From positions 1 through 35,307 of the forward strand of contig JAJFLU010000008.1 in the NCBI GenBank assembly GCA_021772515.1: 35,307 nucleotides of DNA, given 5' to 3'. The stretch comes from Opitutales bacterium. GTDB taxonomy: Bacteria; Verrucomicrobiota; Verrucomicrobiia; Opitutales; UBA2987. A model generated the notes under the pieces. The model did not search any database. It was not told the DNA's origin and was given only the letters and a program-made list of their open reading frames with translations. How positions within the stretch are numbered: the first letter of the stretch is position 1; every line of letters starts with the position of its first letter. A program made the position numbers and the translations under genes. Of the stretch, positions 24,802 through 33,346 are shown piece after piece.

Positions 24802-25721
24802 CCCGAGCGAGTCCACAGATTCTCCGGGTATTGGCCGAATTTCACCAATTGGCCGATTTTTCCGCGCAGGCTCCGCAGATCCTCCTTATAGGTAAGCCCA
24901 TGCCATTGCTCATCCGTTGAAAGAACTTTTAATTGAGCTTTTCCACTATTGACGGCCTCTCCGGCCACTTCCGGGAGGTAAATTTCGGCTTTGCCCCCAC
25001 CCGATTGCCGATCGAGAAAATAGCGCAACCCCTCCTCGATAATGGAAAAAATTTCGAGAGTGAAACCAAAGCAATTCATCGAAACGGTTTCATCGCTCTC
25101 GAAGGAACACGTCACACCGCCTTTGTTGATACCGTGTATGCGGCCGTTATCATCCTCTTTGATGCCCGTATGCTCTTTCAATTTTTTCAAATTCCCCTCT
25201 CCATCGATTTCGCATAATGCCCTCGATACAGTTCCATGCTCGGACAGTGTATTCTTCAATAAATAACCAACGAGGCACCAGGAAGGAATCTCTCCCTCAA
25301 CTTTTTTTCTCAGAAATTCTGCCAGCTTCTCATAGGCGGATCGTCCGTAAAAATCGTCGGCATTGATGACTCCAAAAGAACCATCGACGACCTTTCTGGC
25401 CGCATAGACCGCATGGGCGGTGCCCCAGGGTTTTTCGCGACCGGTAGCCGATTGCTCATAGCCGTCGGGCAGATCGTCAACTTCCTGATAAACGTGCTCC
25501 ATCTCAGCGTGACCGGTGAATTTCGAGCTTACCTGTTGACGGAATTCGTTCTCGAAATCTTTCCGAATAACAAAAATGATTTTCCCGAAACCGGCGCGGA
25601 GGGCATCGTAAACCGAATACTCGAGAAGCGCCTCGCCGGAAGGGCCCACCGGGTCGAGTTGTTTGAGCCCCCCGTAACGGCTTCCCATGCCGGCGGCCAG
25701 AATTACCAAAGCTGGTTTCAT
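24798..25721 (-). CDS. Sugar-nucleotidyltransferase-like protein (NTP_transferase fold)
   Basis: A 307-residue protein with the GT-A-like nucleotidyltransferase fold. The N-terminus is ALVILAAGMGSRYGGLKQL, the nucleotide-binding GxGxR loop. FGVINADDFYG supplies the metal-binding Asp pair. Such enzymes join NTP and a sugar-1-phosphate to make NDP-sugars. This subgroup is longer than RmlA and its substrate is not assigned. It is transcribed divergently from a glycosyltransferase gene (64 bases between starts), so the two may serve the same glycan or glycolipid route, though that is inference. Confidence 0.82.
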   Translation of the reverse strand: MKPALVILAAGMGSRYGGLKQLDPVGPSGEALLEYSVYDALRAGFGKIIFVIRKDFENEFRQQVSSKFTGHAEMEHVYQEVDDLPDGYEQSATGREKPWGTAHAVYAARKVVDGSFGVINADDFYGRSAYEKLAEFLRKKVEGEIPSWCLVGYLLKNTLSEHGTVSRALCEIDGEGNLKKLKEHTGIKEDDNGRIHGINKGGVTCSFESDETVSMNCFGFTLEIFSIIEEGLRYFLDRQSGGGKAEIYLPEVAGEAVNSGKAQLKVLSTDEQWHGLTYKEDLRSLRGKIGQLVKFGQYPENLWTRSG

Positions 25722-25785
25722 CGCCAGGTATTTAAATGCTGACTCCCGAGCTCAGGCAATCTTTCATCGGGGCACGAGGAAAAAA

Positions 25786-27057
25786 ATGCGGGTATTGCTA
25801 AGTTCACACGGTTCGACGGGCGACATTTATCCGGTAATCGCCCTTGGAAAGGCATTGCTCGGGGCCGGGCACACCGTCCGATTTGCCACCATGCCCTTAT
25901 TCAAGGCCGAAATCGAGCGCGCCGGGCTGGAATTCCTCTACCTGCCTCCCGATTGGGATCAGGAAAAACTGTCGGAACAGATGCGAGTCCTGACACGGGC
26001 ACGGCATCCCATCGCTCAGTTGAAAGCCATCTACCGGGGGGGATTGCCTTTCGTCGAGGACCTCATCGAGCGCATGGATGCCGCCCTGCAGGACTGTGAT
26101 TTGCTGGTCACAACCTATATTGCGCCGTATTACAAATTCCTCGCCCAAAGGCATGAGGTCCCCACCGCCCTGCTCGGATTTTGTCACTGTTTGGCCCCCC
26201 ACCCCGAATCTCCCCCTTTTCCGATGAGAAAAATCCAGTGGCTGCCCCGTCTGCTCGATGAATCCTGGAACCGTTTCTGGTGGAAAATGGCTGATACTGC
26301 CGTCGATCTTTCCATGAATCACCTGATGCAGAAGCCTTTGCGCAAATACTCCATCCCCAAGTTCAAAAACTTCCTCCTCGGTCCGGCTGAACTGGTTTTG
26401 ATGACGGTTTCCCCAAAGCTCATGAAAACTTCCCGGCGGATTTCCCCAAAATTCCAGTACTCGGGATACCTGCGATGGCAGACTCGCGAAGATACCGATT
26501 TGGAGGCGCAGCTGATCGATTTTTGCGACGACGCAAAGGTGCCCGTAATCACTTTTGGAAGCCTCACGACCGATCACGATGCCGAAAATATGCGCCGTTT
26601 TATCACAAATTGGCCGAGCCACAAAAAAATCATTATTCAAAGCGGGTGGGCCAATTTTTCCAGCGCGAATGATTCCTCCCATATCCTGAACGTGGGCAAA
26701 GTATCCCACGACCAGCTTTTCCGCCATGCCTCCTGCGTGGTCCATCACGGGGGCGCAGGCACCACGGCATCGGCCTTGCATTCAGGCAAACCAGCCATCG
26801 TCGTGCCGCATATCGCCGACCAGCCCTTTTGGGCCGGAGAGATCAAGCGTCTCGGCACGGGAACAATCGTCAGCAAAAAACGTTGGCCCGTCACCCTCCC
26901 CGCCGCCATCCAGCAAATCGAGAAAAACACCGCCATCCAGCAAAAAGCCAAAGAAGCCGCAGCAATCCTAAAACAGGAAAACGGCCCCGCCACAGCCATC
27001 AAACTACTGGAAGAGTTTGAGCAGAAACACCGACAGGCGGTCAATCCGGGATCATAA
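25786..27057 (+). CDS. GT1-like glycosyltransferase (MGT/UGT family)
   Basis: A 423-residue GT-B-fold transferase. It begins MRVLLSSHGSTGDIYPVIAL, the acceptor-domain signature of sterol, macrolide or rhamnosyl transferases. In the donor domain it has VVHHGGAGTTASALHSGKP followed by PHIADQPFWAGEIKRLG, the NDP-sugar-binding loop of GT1. The start ATG at 25786 follows GAGGA seven bases upstream. The frame is open to 25687 but the extension lacks homology. No signal or membrane helices are seen. The acceptor is unknown. Its stop overlaps the convergent PPOX gene by six bases. Confidence 0.88.
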   Translation: MRVLLSSHGSTGDIYPVIALGKALLGAGHTVRFATMPLFKAEIERAGLEFLYLPPDWDQEKLSEQMRVLTRARHPIAQLKAIYRGGLPFVEDLIERMDAALQDCDLLVTTYIAPYYKFLAQRHEVPTALLGFCHCLAPHPESPPFPMRKIQWLPRLLDESWNRFWWKMADTAVDLSMNHLMQKPLRKYSIPKFKNFLLGPAELVLMTVSPKLMKTSRRISPKFQYSGYLRWQTREDTDLEAQLIDFCDDAKVPVITFGSLTTDHDAENMRRFITNWPSHKKIIIQSGWANFSSANDSSHILNVGKVSHDQLFRHASCVVHHGGAGTTASALHSGKPAIVVPHIADQPFWAGEIKRLGTGTIVSKKRWPVTLPAAIQQIEKNTAIQQKAKEAAAILKQENGPATAIKLLEEFEQKHRQAVNPGS

Positions 27058-27588
27058 TTTGCTCGGGAGGCCGTCGATGCTGGTCTGGTTTTGTTCTTCC
27101 CAATATTTCTCGACCCCTCCGGGGCCCTTGTTTACCGCCCATTTGATCAGGGTTTGCCGCTCACTTTTGAACTCCATCACGGGGATCGAGAAACCGCAGG
27201 ATTTTTGGGCCGATTCGATATGCAGCAATACAATCTGCCGCCTGCCGGAAAGGTTGGGAAACCGGTTCACATATTTGTCCCAATCGGGCTCCCCTCGGCG
27301 AATGACCTCCCCTCGGCCATAGAGGCGCAGGATGCAGGGTTTTTCCGTGAAACTACAAAACATGATCGTCATGCGGCCGTTTTCGATGATGTGCGAGGCA
27401 GTCTCGATTCCGCTACCGGTCAAGTCGAGGTAGCCGACAGTGGATTCATCGATACAGCGAAAAGTGTCCATCCCCTTGGGCGAAAGATTAACCCTGCCGT
27501 CAACCGGAGCAGTAGCCGTAAAAAATATTTTCTGGGCAGTAATAAACTGTGTCCAGGAATCATCGAGGGTCTTAAAAAATTCAGCCAT
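27052..27588 (-). CDS. Pyridoxamine 5'-phosphate oxidase-fold (FMN-binding) protein
   Basis: A 178-residue split-barrel protein beginning FKTLDDSWTQFITAQKIFF. Segments such as GRVNLSPKGMDTFRCID, GSGIETASHIIENGRMTIMF and CILRLYGRGEVI match the PPOX-related 'pyridoxamine 5-phosphate oxidase family' proteins that bind FMN or F420. The (V/I)NLSPKG and 'N-G-R-(M/V)-T-I-M-F' stretches are highly typical. Substrate is unknown; true PdxH activity is unlikely because the C-terminal PdxH domain is absent. It is divergent from the beta-lactamase-fold gene. Confidence 0.9.
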   Translation of the reverse strand: MAEFFKTLDDSWTQFITAQKIFFTATAPVDGRVNLSPKGMDTFRCIDESTVGYLDLTGSGIETASHIIENGRMTIMFCSFTEKPCILRLYGRGEVIRRGEPDWDKYVNRFPNLSGRRQIVLLHIESAQKSCGFSIPVMEFKSERQTLIKWAVNKGPGGVEKYWEEQNQTSIDGLPSKL

Positions 27589-27731
27589 AACGAGAGGGGT
27601 TAGCGAGGTATTCTATTTAAATGCCGGGCGGGGCATTATTCTTGAGAATCTTGCACCGGACCGGGTAGATTTGTCAATTACCCACGACCGACGATGAAAC
27701 TCTGTGGTAGATATTTCCATTTTTATAAAGA

Positions 27732-29528
27732 ATGCACCAGCAAACACCTGATGGCTTGAAAACTCGTTCCCCCGACGAGTGGAGTCAATTTCTTGAAAAT
27801 GAGACCGCCGCGATCCTCGGCGAGCATCATGCGCCGGGTGTTTCGATTTTGCTGGTTACGCCTGAGGGCGAGGGGAGTTTTCAGAAATGTTGGGGTCTGG
27901 CCGAGGTCGAACCTGCTGCCCCCCTGAAACTGGATACCCCGATTCGGGCCGGTTCCATCTCAAAGATCGTCACCGCCATCGCGGTGCAGCAACTGGTCGA
28001 TTCCGGCAAAATGAGCCTCGATGCCCGAATCGATGATATTCTGGACTGGAAACTTCCCTATAATTACGGATCGGCCACGATTTGCGACCTCCTCACCCAT
28101 CGCGCGGGTATCGGAGAGCGTTTCGCCCGGCAATCGACTCCCCACGCAGCAGAAATCGCCGATCTCTCCGGCTATTTGCGAAAATCGTTGCCGCCACCGG
28201 TCGCGGAGGTCGGTGCAACGGTCACCTATTCCAATTTTGGCATCTCCCTCGCGGCGCTGGCGGTCGAGAAGTTGACGGGGCAGACATTTGAAGAATATGC
28301 CTGTGACAGCATCTTTCGCCCCCTCGGCATGAATGGGGCCACTTTCATCCCCGACGCCGAGATCGAGCGCCAAATGGCCAAAGGGTATAACTGGATTTTC
28401 GGCAATCACAGGAAGCTTCCACTCCGCCATTGGAAACCCTATCCCGCCTCCTCGTTGGTAGCTACGCCCAATGAATTGGGCCTCTTGATGCAGGTTTTTC
28501 TGGAAAACGAAACTCCTTCACCGATTCTCGCCCACCCGCAGGCTCTTCTTGCGGAGCAATTCTCCCCCGCTCCCGCTGTGCCCGGGATGGGGTTGAGTTT
28601 CTGGCTCGATGAGGTCCACGGTCAGCGCGTGGCATGGCATACGGGGCATATGCCCGGCCACCGTTCAGGATTTTACCTCTTTCCCGACACCGGATTCGGC
28701 ATCATCCTTTTTTACAATACCGATAAAAAAGTCCTCCGCCCATTTCTGGACAACGTCTGCTCCTTCGCTTTCGCCGAATCCTGGTCGAAGCCACCACCGA
28801 AACCACCGAAAAATAGTCTTGAGCCTTTCCAGGGAACCTACCGCCACTCCTGGTACCCACACCACCATTTTGGCAAAAGCTCCGCCATGCTCGGAAAGGA
28901 GGGCGAGGAACTCACCGTAAAAATCGAAGTCGATAACAGCGAAAACCGATTGGTGGTGGCAGGAGAACGTTTCGCGCCTTTGGATGAAGATACATTTACA
29001 GGTGAGCAGCGACAAACACGCATCGGCTTTACCCGCAATGAGCGAGGTCGTGTCACTGGGCTCTATTCGGGAGGGCGGGACCGCTACGAAAAAATCTCAG
29101 CCCTGGAAACTCGCAAAGCCCATTACGTTTACATCGTAACCTGCCTGACGTTATTTGTAGCGGGCGCATTATTCTTCGGGTTCAACTTGTTTGGGGGAAA
29201 CCCAGTTTTCCCGCCTGCCGCCAGTTGGAGTTTCCTGTTAATGTGTGCGGTGAATCTGGGATTTTGTGGCGCCATCACGGCATTGACCTCTCTGGGCGCC
29301 TATAAAGTGACCGAGGATGTGCCCCTCCCGGTCGGCATAACTCTCGGGCTGCCATTTATTGCTGCCGGATTCTGGCTGCTGGCAATAGGGCAGCTCATAT
29401 TTCAAGTAAGCTCCATCGCAGACATCTCCATAGCGGGAGCCACCGCCATTGTTCTATTTTCAGCGGCGGAACTGCTCTTCCTTTGGTTCCTGAATTACTG
29501 GAGGCTCCTCGGCTGGCGCTACAAGTAG
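27732..29528 (+). CDS. Serine beta-lactamase-fold hydrolase with C-terminal membrane helices
   Basis: A 598-residue class C beta-lactamase/PbpX/EstB-type hydrolase. The catalytic motif is SISK (S75, K78), the second is YSN (166-168), and HTG in VAWHTGHMPGHRSGF takes the KTG place. After the catalytic domain (about 20-360) and a beta-rich domain (about 365-455) come three or four hydrophobic helices (about 465-595). No clear N-terminal signal peptide is visible, so topology and the side on which the active site lies are uncertain. Proteins of this family act as esterases, peptidases or DD-peptidase-like enzymes, and the name does not imply antibiotic resistance. It is convergent with the next gene, with three bases between stops. 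Confidence 0.88.
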   Translation: MHQQTPDGLKTRSPDEWSQFLENETAAILGEHHAPGVSILLVTPEGEGSFQKCWGLAEVEPAAPLKLDTPIRAGSISKIVTAIAVQQLVDSGKMSLDARIDDILDWKLPYNYGSATICDLLTHRAGIGERFARQSTPHAAEIADLSGYLRKSLPPPVAEVGATVTYSNFGISLAALAVEKLTGQTFEEYACDSIFRPLGMNGATFIPDAEIERQMAKGYNWIFGNHRKLPLRHWKPYPASSLVATPNELGLLMQVFLENETPSPILAHPQALLAEQFSPAPAVPGMGLSFWLDEVHGQRVAWHTGHMPGHRSGFYLFPDTGFGIILFYNTDKKVLRPFLDNVCSFAFAESWSKPPPKPPKNSLEPFQGTYRHSWYPHHHFGKSSAMLGKEGEELTVKIEVDNSENRLVVAGERFAPLDEDTFTGEQRQTRIGFTRNERGRVTGLYSGGRDRYEKISALETRKAHYVYIVTCLTLFVAGALFFGFNLFGGNPVFPPAASWSFLLMCAVNLGFCGAITALTSLGAYKVTEDVPLPVGITLGLPFIAAGFWLLAIGQLIFQVSSIADISIAGATAIVLFSAAELLFLWFLNYWRLLGWRYK

Positions 29529-29531
29529 AAC

Positions 29532-29996
29532 CTATCCTCCGGTGGCGGGATTCGAATTGAATACCGCGTAAACCACACCGACTAAATTATTTCTCGTAAC
29601 CGGCTCGCTATCACTGCGGTCATTATTCAGACCCTTGGCCACCCACCGGCGCCCATCTCTCCTCATCAATTGGTGAACGATCTGGTCTCCCCATTTATTG
29701 CGATACGCCACTATCATGCCTGTTTCAAGGTCATCGAATTCAATCGGAGTAATGACAAAAATCGTATTATCGCCATAGATCGGCGCCATGGAAATGCCAC
29801 TCCCCTTGGTCACCATTCCCCCGACCAACCCCCATCTTACGGTCCGGGCGGTGGACAAAGTAGTGCCTCCATCCACGGTCGATGTGGGCACGGGGTCATT
29901 TTCAATCGTTTCGCAGGAAATGAGGCAAAAACCTGCCAAACAAAACGTTAATGCCCTAATACATCCGGCCCAACTTGGGTTTTTTTCGCGAGTCAT
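29532..29996 (-). CDS. Exported lipoprotein with Sec11/SipW-type signal-peptidase motifs
   Basis: A 154-residue protein with an N-terminal hydrophobic stretch and lipobox LISC (C28), so probably a lipoprotein. The rest resembles the catalytic core of Ser/His signal peptidases. GSGISMAPIYGDN carries S69, TGMIVAYRN matches the strand leading to QIVHQLM with H108, and WVAKGLNNDRSDSE matches the K-G-x-N-N...D box (D129). In classical bacterial type I peptidases a Lys replaces this His. Here it is His, as in archaeal, ER and SipW enzymes. The second residue of the G-D-N-N box is Leu, which could affect activity. A paralogue lies at 30977-31483. Function is unproven and could be non-catalytic. Confidence 0.68.
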   Translation of the reverse strand: MTREKNPSWAGCIRALTFCLAGFCLISCETIENDPVPTSTVDGGTTLSTARTVRWGLVGGMVTKGSGISMAPIYGDNTIFVITPIEFDDLETGMIVAYRNKWGDQIVHQLMRRDGRRWVAKGLNNDRSDSEPVTRNNLVGVVYAVFNSNPATGG

Positions 29997-30045
29997 GGAA
30001 ATGTAGGTTGATTTAAACTGCGGTGGGAAAAGTTTATTAAGAATA

Positions 30046-30075
30046 TTGAAAACAGGCCCGTTAATCTTATATACT
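30046..30075 (+). promoter_or_regulatory. Sigma-70-like promoter of the response-regulator gene
   Basis: TTGAAA (30046-30051) and TATACT (30070-30075) are separated by 18 bases. They lie 20 bases before the GTG start at 30096. The spacing and both hexamers fit a housekeeping promoter. The leader would be only about 13-14 bases and has no obvious ribosome-binding site. Confidence 0.5.
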
Positions 30076-30095
30076 ATTCATAATTCGTCCCAATC

Positions 30096-30755
30096 GTGGT
30101 AAAAGTTATTAAAAAAGTAATCGTGATCGAGGATCAGACCATCCTGAGGGATTTGATCTGTCGACTTCTCGAGTCCTACCCGACCTTCAAACTGGTGGGC
30201 AGCACCGGAGATGGCCTCGGGGGTTACGATCTTTGCCTCAAACATCAGCCCGACCTGCTGGTCCTGGATGTCATGCTGCCAAATCTCAACGGGATGGAGG
30301 TTTTAAACCGTCTGAAAAGCCAGAACCCCCAAACCCGAGTCCTCGTTTTTTCGGCTCTTACAAGTTCCGATGTGGTGCGAAAGCTCATCGAATCCGGTGT
30401 AGATGGCTATCTGGAAAAGGACGCTGGCCTGGAGGAAATGGAAAAAGCCGTTAACAGTGTGGCCAACGGGCAGCCATATTTCGGCCCACGGGTGATTCAG
30501 GTCATGCGCGAGTTGATGATCAACCCCAAGGAGTCGGGGTCGTTTGAGTCTCTGACATCACGGGAGCGGGAAATCATTCAGTTAGTGGCCGAGAGCAACA
30601 GCACCAAGGAGATCGCGGTCAAGCTCTCCATAAGCGTTCGCACTGCCGATACCCACCGCAGCAATGTCATGAAAAAACTGGGCATCCACGATGTCGCCGG
30701 GCTGACCCGCTACGCCATCGCCCACGGCTTGGTGCAAACCGAGGAAACCCTTTAA
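30096..30755 (+). CDS. NarL/FixJ-type LuxR response regulator
   Basis: A 219-residue two-domain transcription regulator. The receiver domain (about 5-125) has IED for the acidic pocket, the phosphoacceptor D58 in LLVLDVMLPNLNG, and a Lys in GYLEKDAG. The LuxR-type helix-turn-helix (about 152-215) reads LTSREREIIQLVAES, then KEIAVKLSISVRTADTHRSN and the recognition helix VMKKLG. The start is GTG at 30096, downstream of a good promoter-like sequence. No cognate kinase is immediately adjacent; the hybrid kinase at 31727 carries its own receiver. The gene sits between the two Sec11-like exported proteins and may control them, but that is only suggested by position. Confidence 0.93.
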   Translation: MVKVIKKVIVIEDQTILRDLICRLLESYPTFKLVGSTGDGLGGYDLCLKHQPDLLVLDVMLPNLNGMEVLNRLKSQNPQTRVLVFSALTSSDVVRKLIESGVDGYLEKDAGLEEMEKAVNSVANGQPYFGPRVIQVMRELMINPKESGSFESLTSREREIIQLVAESNSTKEIAVKLSISVRTADTHRSNVMKKLGIHDVAGLTRYAIAHGLVQTEETL

Positions 30756-30785
30756 AAAAACTTCAATGTTTTTTGCAGCGGAAAA

Positions 30786-30827
30786 AGTTGCAACCAGGCA
30801 TCCGGGAGGCATTCGAAGTTTGCAACT
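30786..30827. promoter_or_regulatory. Inverted repeat AGTTGCAA...TTGCAACT
   Basis: Perfect 8-base arms at 30786-30793 and 30820-30827, separated by 26 bases, lie between the response-regulator gene and the exported-protein gene. The core GTTGCAAC is itself palindromic. It could be a pair of operator sites or an RNA stem. No binding protein can be named. Confidence 0.35.
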
Positions 30828-30976
30828 GTATGTTATTGTGGTTCTTACAGTTCTATGTAGGGTATTTCCCAAAATGACCATACAGGATTTTACCGAGAAC
30901 ATTTCAATGAATCCCGCAATAAATTTACGGTTTATAGCTGATATTCCAAAAGCCCCATTCGTGCGATATTTTGGGC

Positions 30977-31483
30977 ATGCAGAAAAAATCCAGCCATTAC
31001 CTCTCGAAATTTGTTTCAACCATCGCCGCCGTCACTTTTTTGGGCCTTTCGTCCCTACAGGCAGCCCCCGCCGGGAAAACCACCATTTCCTACGAAAAAG
31101 CTCTCAGTGACGCAGTAAAAATCGCCGGAATGAAAAATTCCTGGTCGGTAATGCGCGGCGCCGGAAACTCCATGGTTCCCCTCTATGGTGAAAATTCAGT
31201 TCTCGTAGTCGAGAAAGCCTCCTTTACAAAACTTTCCGCTGGAATGGTCGTCGTTTACAAGGACTCAGAAGGTTCCCTCGTAGCGCATCCATTGACCGGC
31301 AAAACAGGCTCAGGTTGGGTCGCTCAGGGAATCAACAATCGCGGCGTTGATCCGGAGAAGGTGAATGAAGAAAATTACGTGGGTGTGATCTTCGGTGTGT
31401 TGAACGCTTCCGAGGGGTGGCAGGAAAGCGGCGCCGAATACTCCGCCGAGCAAATCCCCCTCGTTTACGGAAAAACTTTTTAA
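30977..31483 (+). CDS. Secreted protein with Sec11/SipW-type signal-peptidase motifs (paralogue)
   Basis: From the ATG at 30977 the protein has 168 residues. A basic start (MQKKSSHYLSK) and a hydrophobic segment ending near SLQAAPAG form a likely cleaved signal peptide. The mature part repeats the core of the lipoprotein at 29532-29996: GAGNSMVPLYGEN (S65), AGMVVVYKDSEG, LVAHPLTG (H104) and WVAQGINNRGVDPE (D125), then NYVGVIFGVL. The Ser, His and final Asp of Sec11-type peptidases are all conserved, while K-G-D is replaced by Q-G-I. It carries an extra C-terminal tail of about 20 residues. No transmembrane anchor remains after cleavage. Real protease activity is inference. Confidence 0.65.
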   Translation: MQKKSSHYLSKFVSTIAAVTFLGLSSLQAAPAGKTTISYEKALSDAVKIAGMKNSWSVMRGAGNSMVPLYGENSVLVVEKASFTKLSAGMVVVYKDSEGSLVAHPLTGKTGSGWVAQGINNRGVDPEKVNEENYVGVIFGVLNASEGWQESGAEYSAEQIPLVYGKTF

Positions 31484-31520
31484 GGTAACTGCATTACAGG
31501 AGTGAATAAATAATGGCTAA

Positions 31521-31557
31521 AAAGCCCGGTCGCTAAATGCGACCGGGCTTTTTTTAT
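31521..31557 (+). terminator. Rho-independent terminator
   Basis: GCCCGGTCGC (31524-31533), loop TAAAT, GCGACCGGGC (31539-31548), followed by a run of seven T's. The stem is a perfect 10 base pairs, extended by A-T pairs at its base. It lies 38 bases after the stop of the secreted Sec11-like gene and ends its transcript. The following 165 bases to 31726 hold no recognisable feature. Confidence 0.93.
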
Positions 31558-31726
31558 TTAGAACCCATCTCAAATTACCACAACGCTTCAAAAAATAAAC
31601 TGAACCACCGATATCGTTTAGCCAATTTTCACGGACTCGGACACAGATAGGAAATTCACAATGCGCCCAAAACGCTGAAGGCGGGTGTGCAATTCCTTTT
31701 ACACATTTTCGTGCGGCTTATTGAGC

Positions 31727-33346
31727 CTAAATCGCCGTGGCCATAGAGACGCTTCGGTTCTTGCCCGAACACCATATCTCAATGGCATTTTTCAACGTGT
31801 CCATCTTTATTGGCTTGGAAAAATAATCGTTCATTCCCGCTATTGCGCATCGTTCGCGCGCCATCGAACTGGCATCGGCTGAAACCGCGATAATGGGCAG
31901 ATTGCGATTATTTTCGCCTGCCTCTCCCGCGCGGATTCTTCGGCTGGCCTCGTAGCCATCCATCACCGGCATTTGCAGGTCCATGATCACGAGGTCAAAA
32001 TCTTCGAGCTCCAATAACCGGATGCCCTCCCGGCCATCTTGGGCAAAAACCGAACGATGACCCAGCTTCTTCAATTGCGCCGCTGTCAATTTACGATTCA
32101 ACGGGTTGTCCTCCACCAGAAGAATATTGAGTGATTCAACGGGGGGCTCCTTACCCTCTGGCTCCTCTGATTGATCAACGAGTCTGCGGCTCTCTGCCGC
32201 ATTCAATTCGACAGGAAACGTGAAACTAAAGGTTACCCCGATTCCGGTCGAGGGTTCGATCCAAATTTTCCCGCCCATCAGCTCGATCAATTTCTTTGAA
32301 ATAGCCAAACCCAGACCGGTTCCCCCGTGGCGATGCCATACCTGAGAGTCCACTTGGCTGAATGCCTTGAAAAGCCGGTTTCTTTGCTCCTCTGGAATGC
32401 CGGGGCCGGTATCGGTGACGGAAAATTGCAATTCCGCTGTGGTGGAGCCTGTAATTGTTGATTTCACAGAAAGTTGAACCCTTCCCGTATCGGTGAACTT
32501 GATACTATTGTTGAGAAGGTTGAGGAGAACTTGGGTGAGCCGTCCGGCATCACCTTTTACCTTGATGGGAAGTTTGGAAACCGCCTTCCATGAATACTCC
32601 AACCCTTTATCCGAGGCCAATTTTTCGGCCAGCCGGGAAGTATCCTCAATACAATCCTGCAGGTCGAAGAATGGAGTATGCAACTCGATGCGGTTGGCTT
32701 CCAGCTTGGAAAAATCCAATAAATCGGATAGAAGCCGCAGAAGCCGCGTCCCGCTTTTCTGAATTGTATTTACGTAATCAAGTTGAAGAGGATCCAAGGA
32801 GGATTCCATCAATATATCGGTAAACCCTATCACCGCGTTCATCGGAGTACGGATTTCGTGGCTCATCATGGCGAGAAATTCGGATTTTTCCTTGGTACTC
32901 TCGCGAGCTGCTTCCCTCGCTTCCTTGAGATCAATTTGCATTTTTTTTACCCGCTGCCGACCAACCACGCTCGAAGTAACATCACTGATCGTGATCGCCA
33001 GGGGGCCCCCCGCTCCCGCCAGGAGTATAAGGCAGCATTCCTGCTGCATGTACTCATGCCCGCTGATATGTTGACCACCCAGCTTGATGGGTAAAAAATA
33101 GGAGTGCATGAGTTGGGATAAAATGACCGGCTGTCCACCGGAATTTCGCACTCTCTCGATGGATTTACCGATTGCCACCTCATCGGGGTAGAGGGATTCG
33201 ATGGTGACGCCGATAGTATCCTTCTTCACATAGCCGGTATGACTTTCCATCCACCGGTTCCATTTCGTAATGCGGTTTTGACCATCGAGTTGGATATATC
33301 CCGACGGAATCACCTCGATACTATCGATTTCGGTTTTGTCCTTCAC
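31727..33346 (-). CDS. Hybrid sensor histidine kinase/response regulator
   Basis: A 539-residue cytoplasmic kinase without membrane segments. A PAS-like input domain occupies about 10-130 (IQLDGQNRITKWNRWMESHTGYV). HisKA has FLAMMSHEIRTPMNAVIG with H163. The HATPase domain includes VTDTGPGIPEEQRNRLF and HGGTGLGLAISKKLIELMGG. The C-terminal receiver (about 412-530) has ILLVEDNPLNRKLTAAQLKKLG and the phosphoacceptor D456 in MDLQMPVMDG. The GTG start overlaps the CheC stop (GTGA), so it is the third gene of a CheY-CheC-kinase operon. The phosphate may pass from H163 to D456 and on to an unknown partner. No Hpt domain is seen. Confidence 0.93.
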   Translation of the reverse strand: MKDKTEIDSIEVIPSGYIQLDGQNRITKWNRWMESHTGYVKKDTIGVTIESLYPDEVAIGKSIERVRNSGGQPVILSQLMHSYFLPIKLGGQHISGHEYMQQECCLILLAGAGGPLAITISDVTSSVVGRQRVKKMQIDLKEAREAARESTKEKSEFLAMMSHEIRTPMNAVIGFTDILMESSLDPLQLDYVNTIQKSGTRLLRLLSDLLDFSKLEANRIELHTPFFDLQDCIEDTSRLAEKLASDKGLEYSWKAVSKLPIKVKGDAGRLTQVLLNLLNNSIKFTDTGRVQLSVKSTITGSTTAELQFSVTDTGPGIPEEQRNRLFKAFSQVDSQVWHRHGGTGLGLAISKKLIELMGGKIWIEPSTGIGVTFSFTFPVELNAAESRRLVDQSEEPEGKEPPVESLNILLVEDNPLNRKLTAAQLKKLGHRSVFAQDGREGIRLLELEDFDLVIMDLQMPVMDGYEASRRIRAGEAGENNRNLPIIAVSADASSMARERCAIAGMNDYFSKPIKMDTLKNAIEIWCSGKNRSVSMATAI

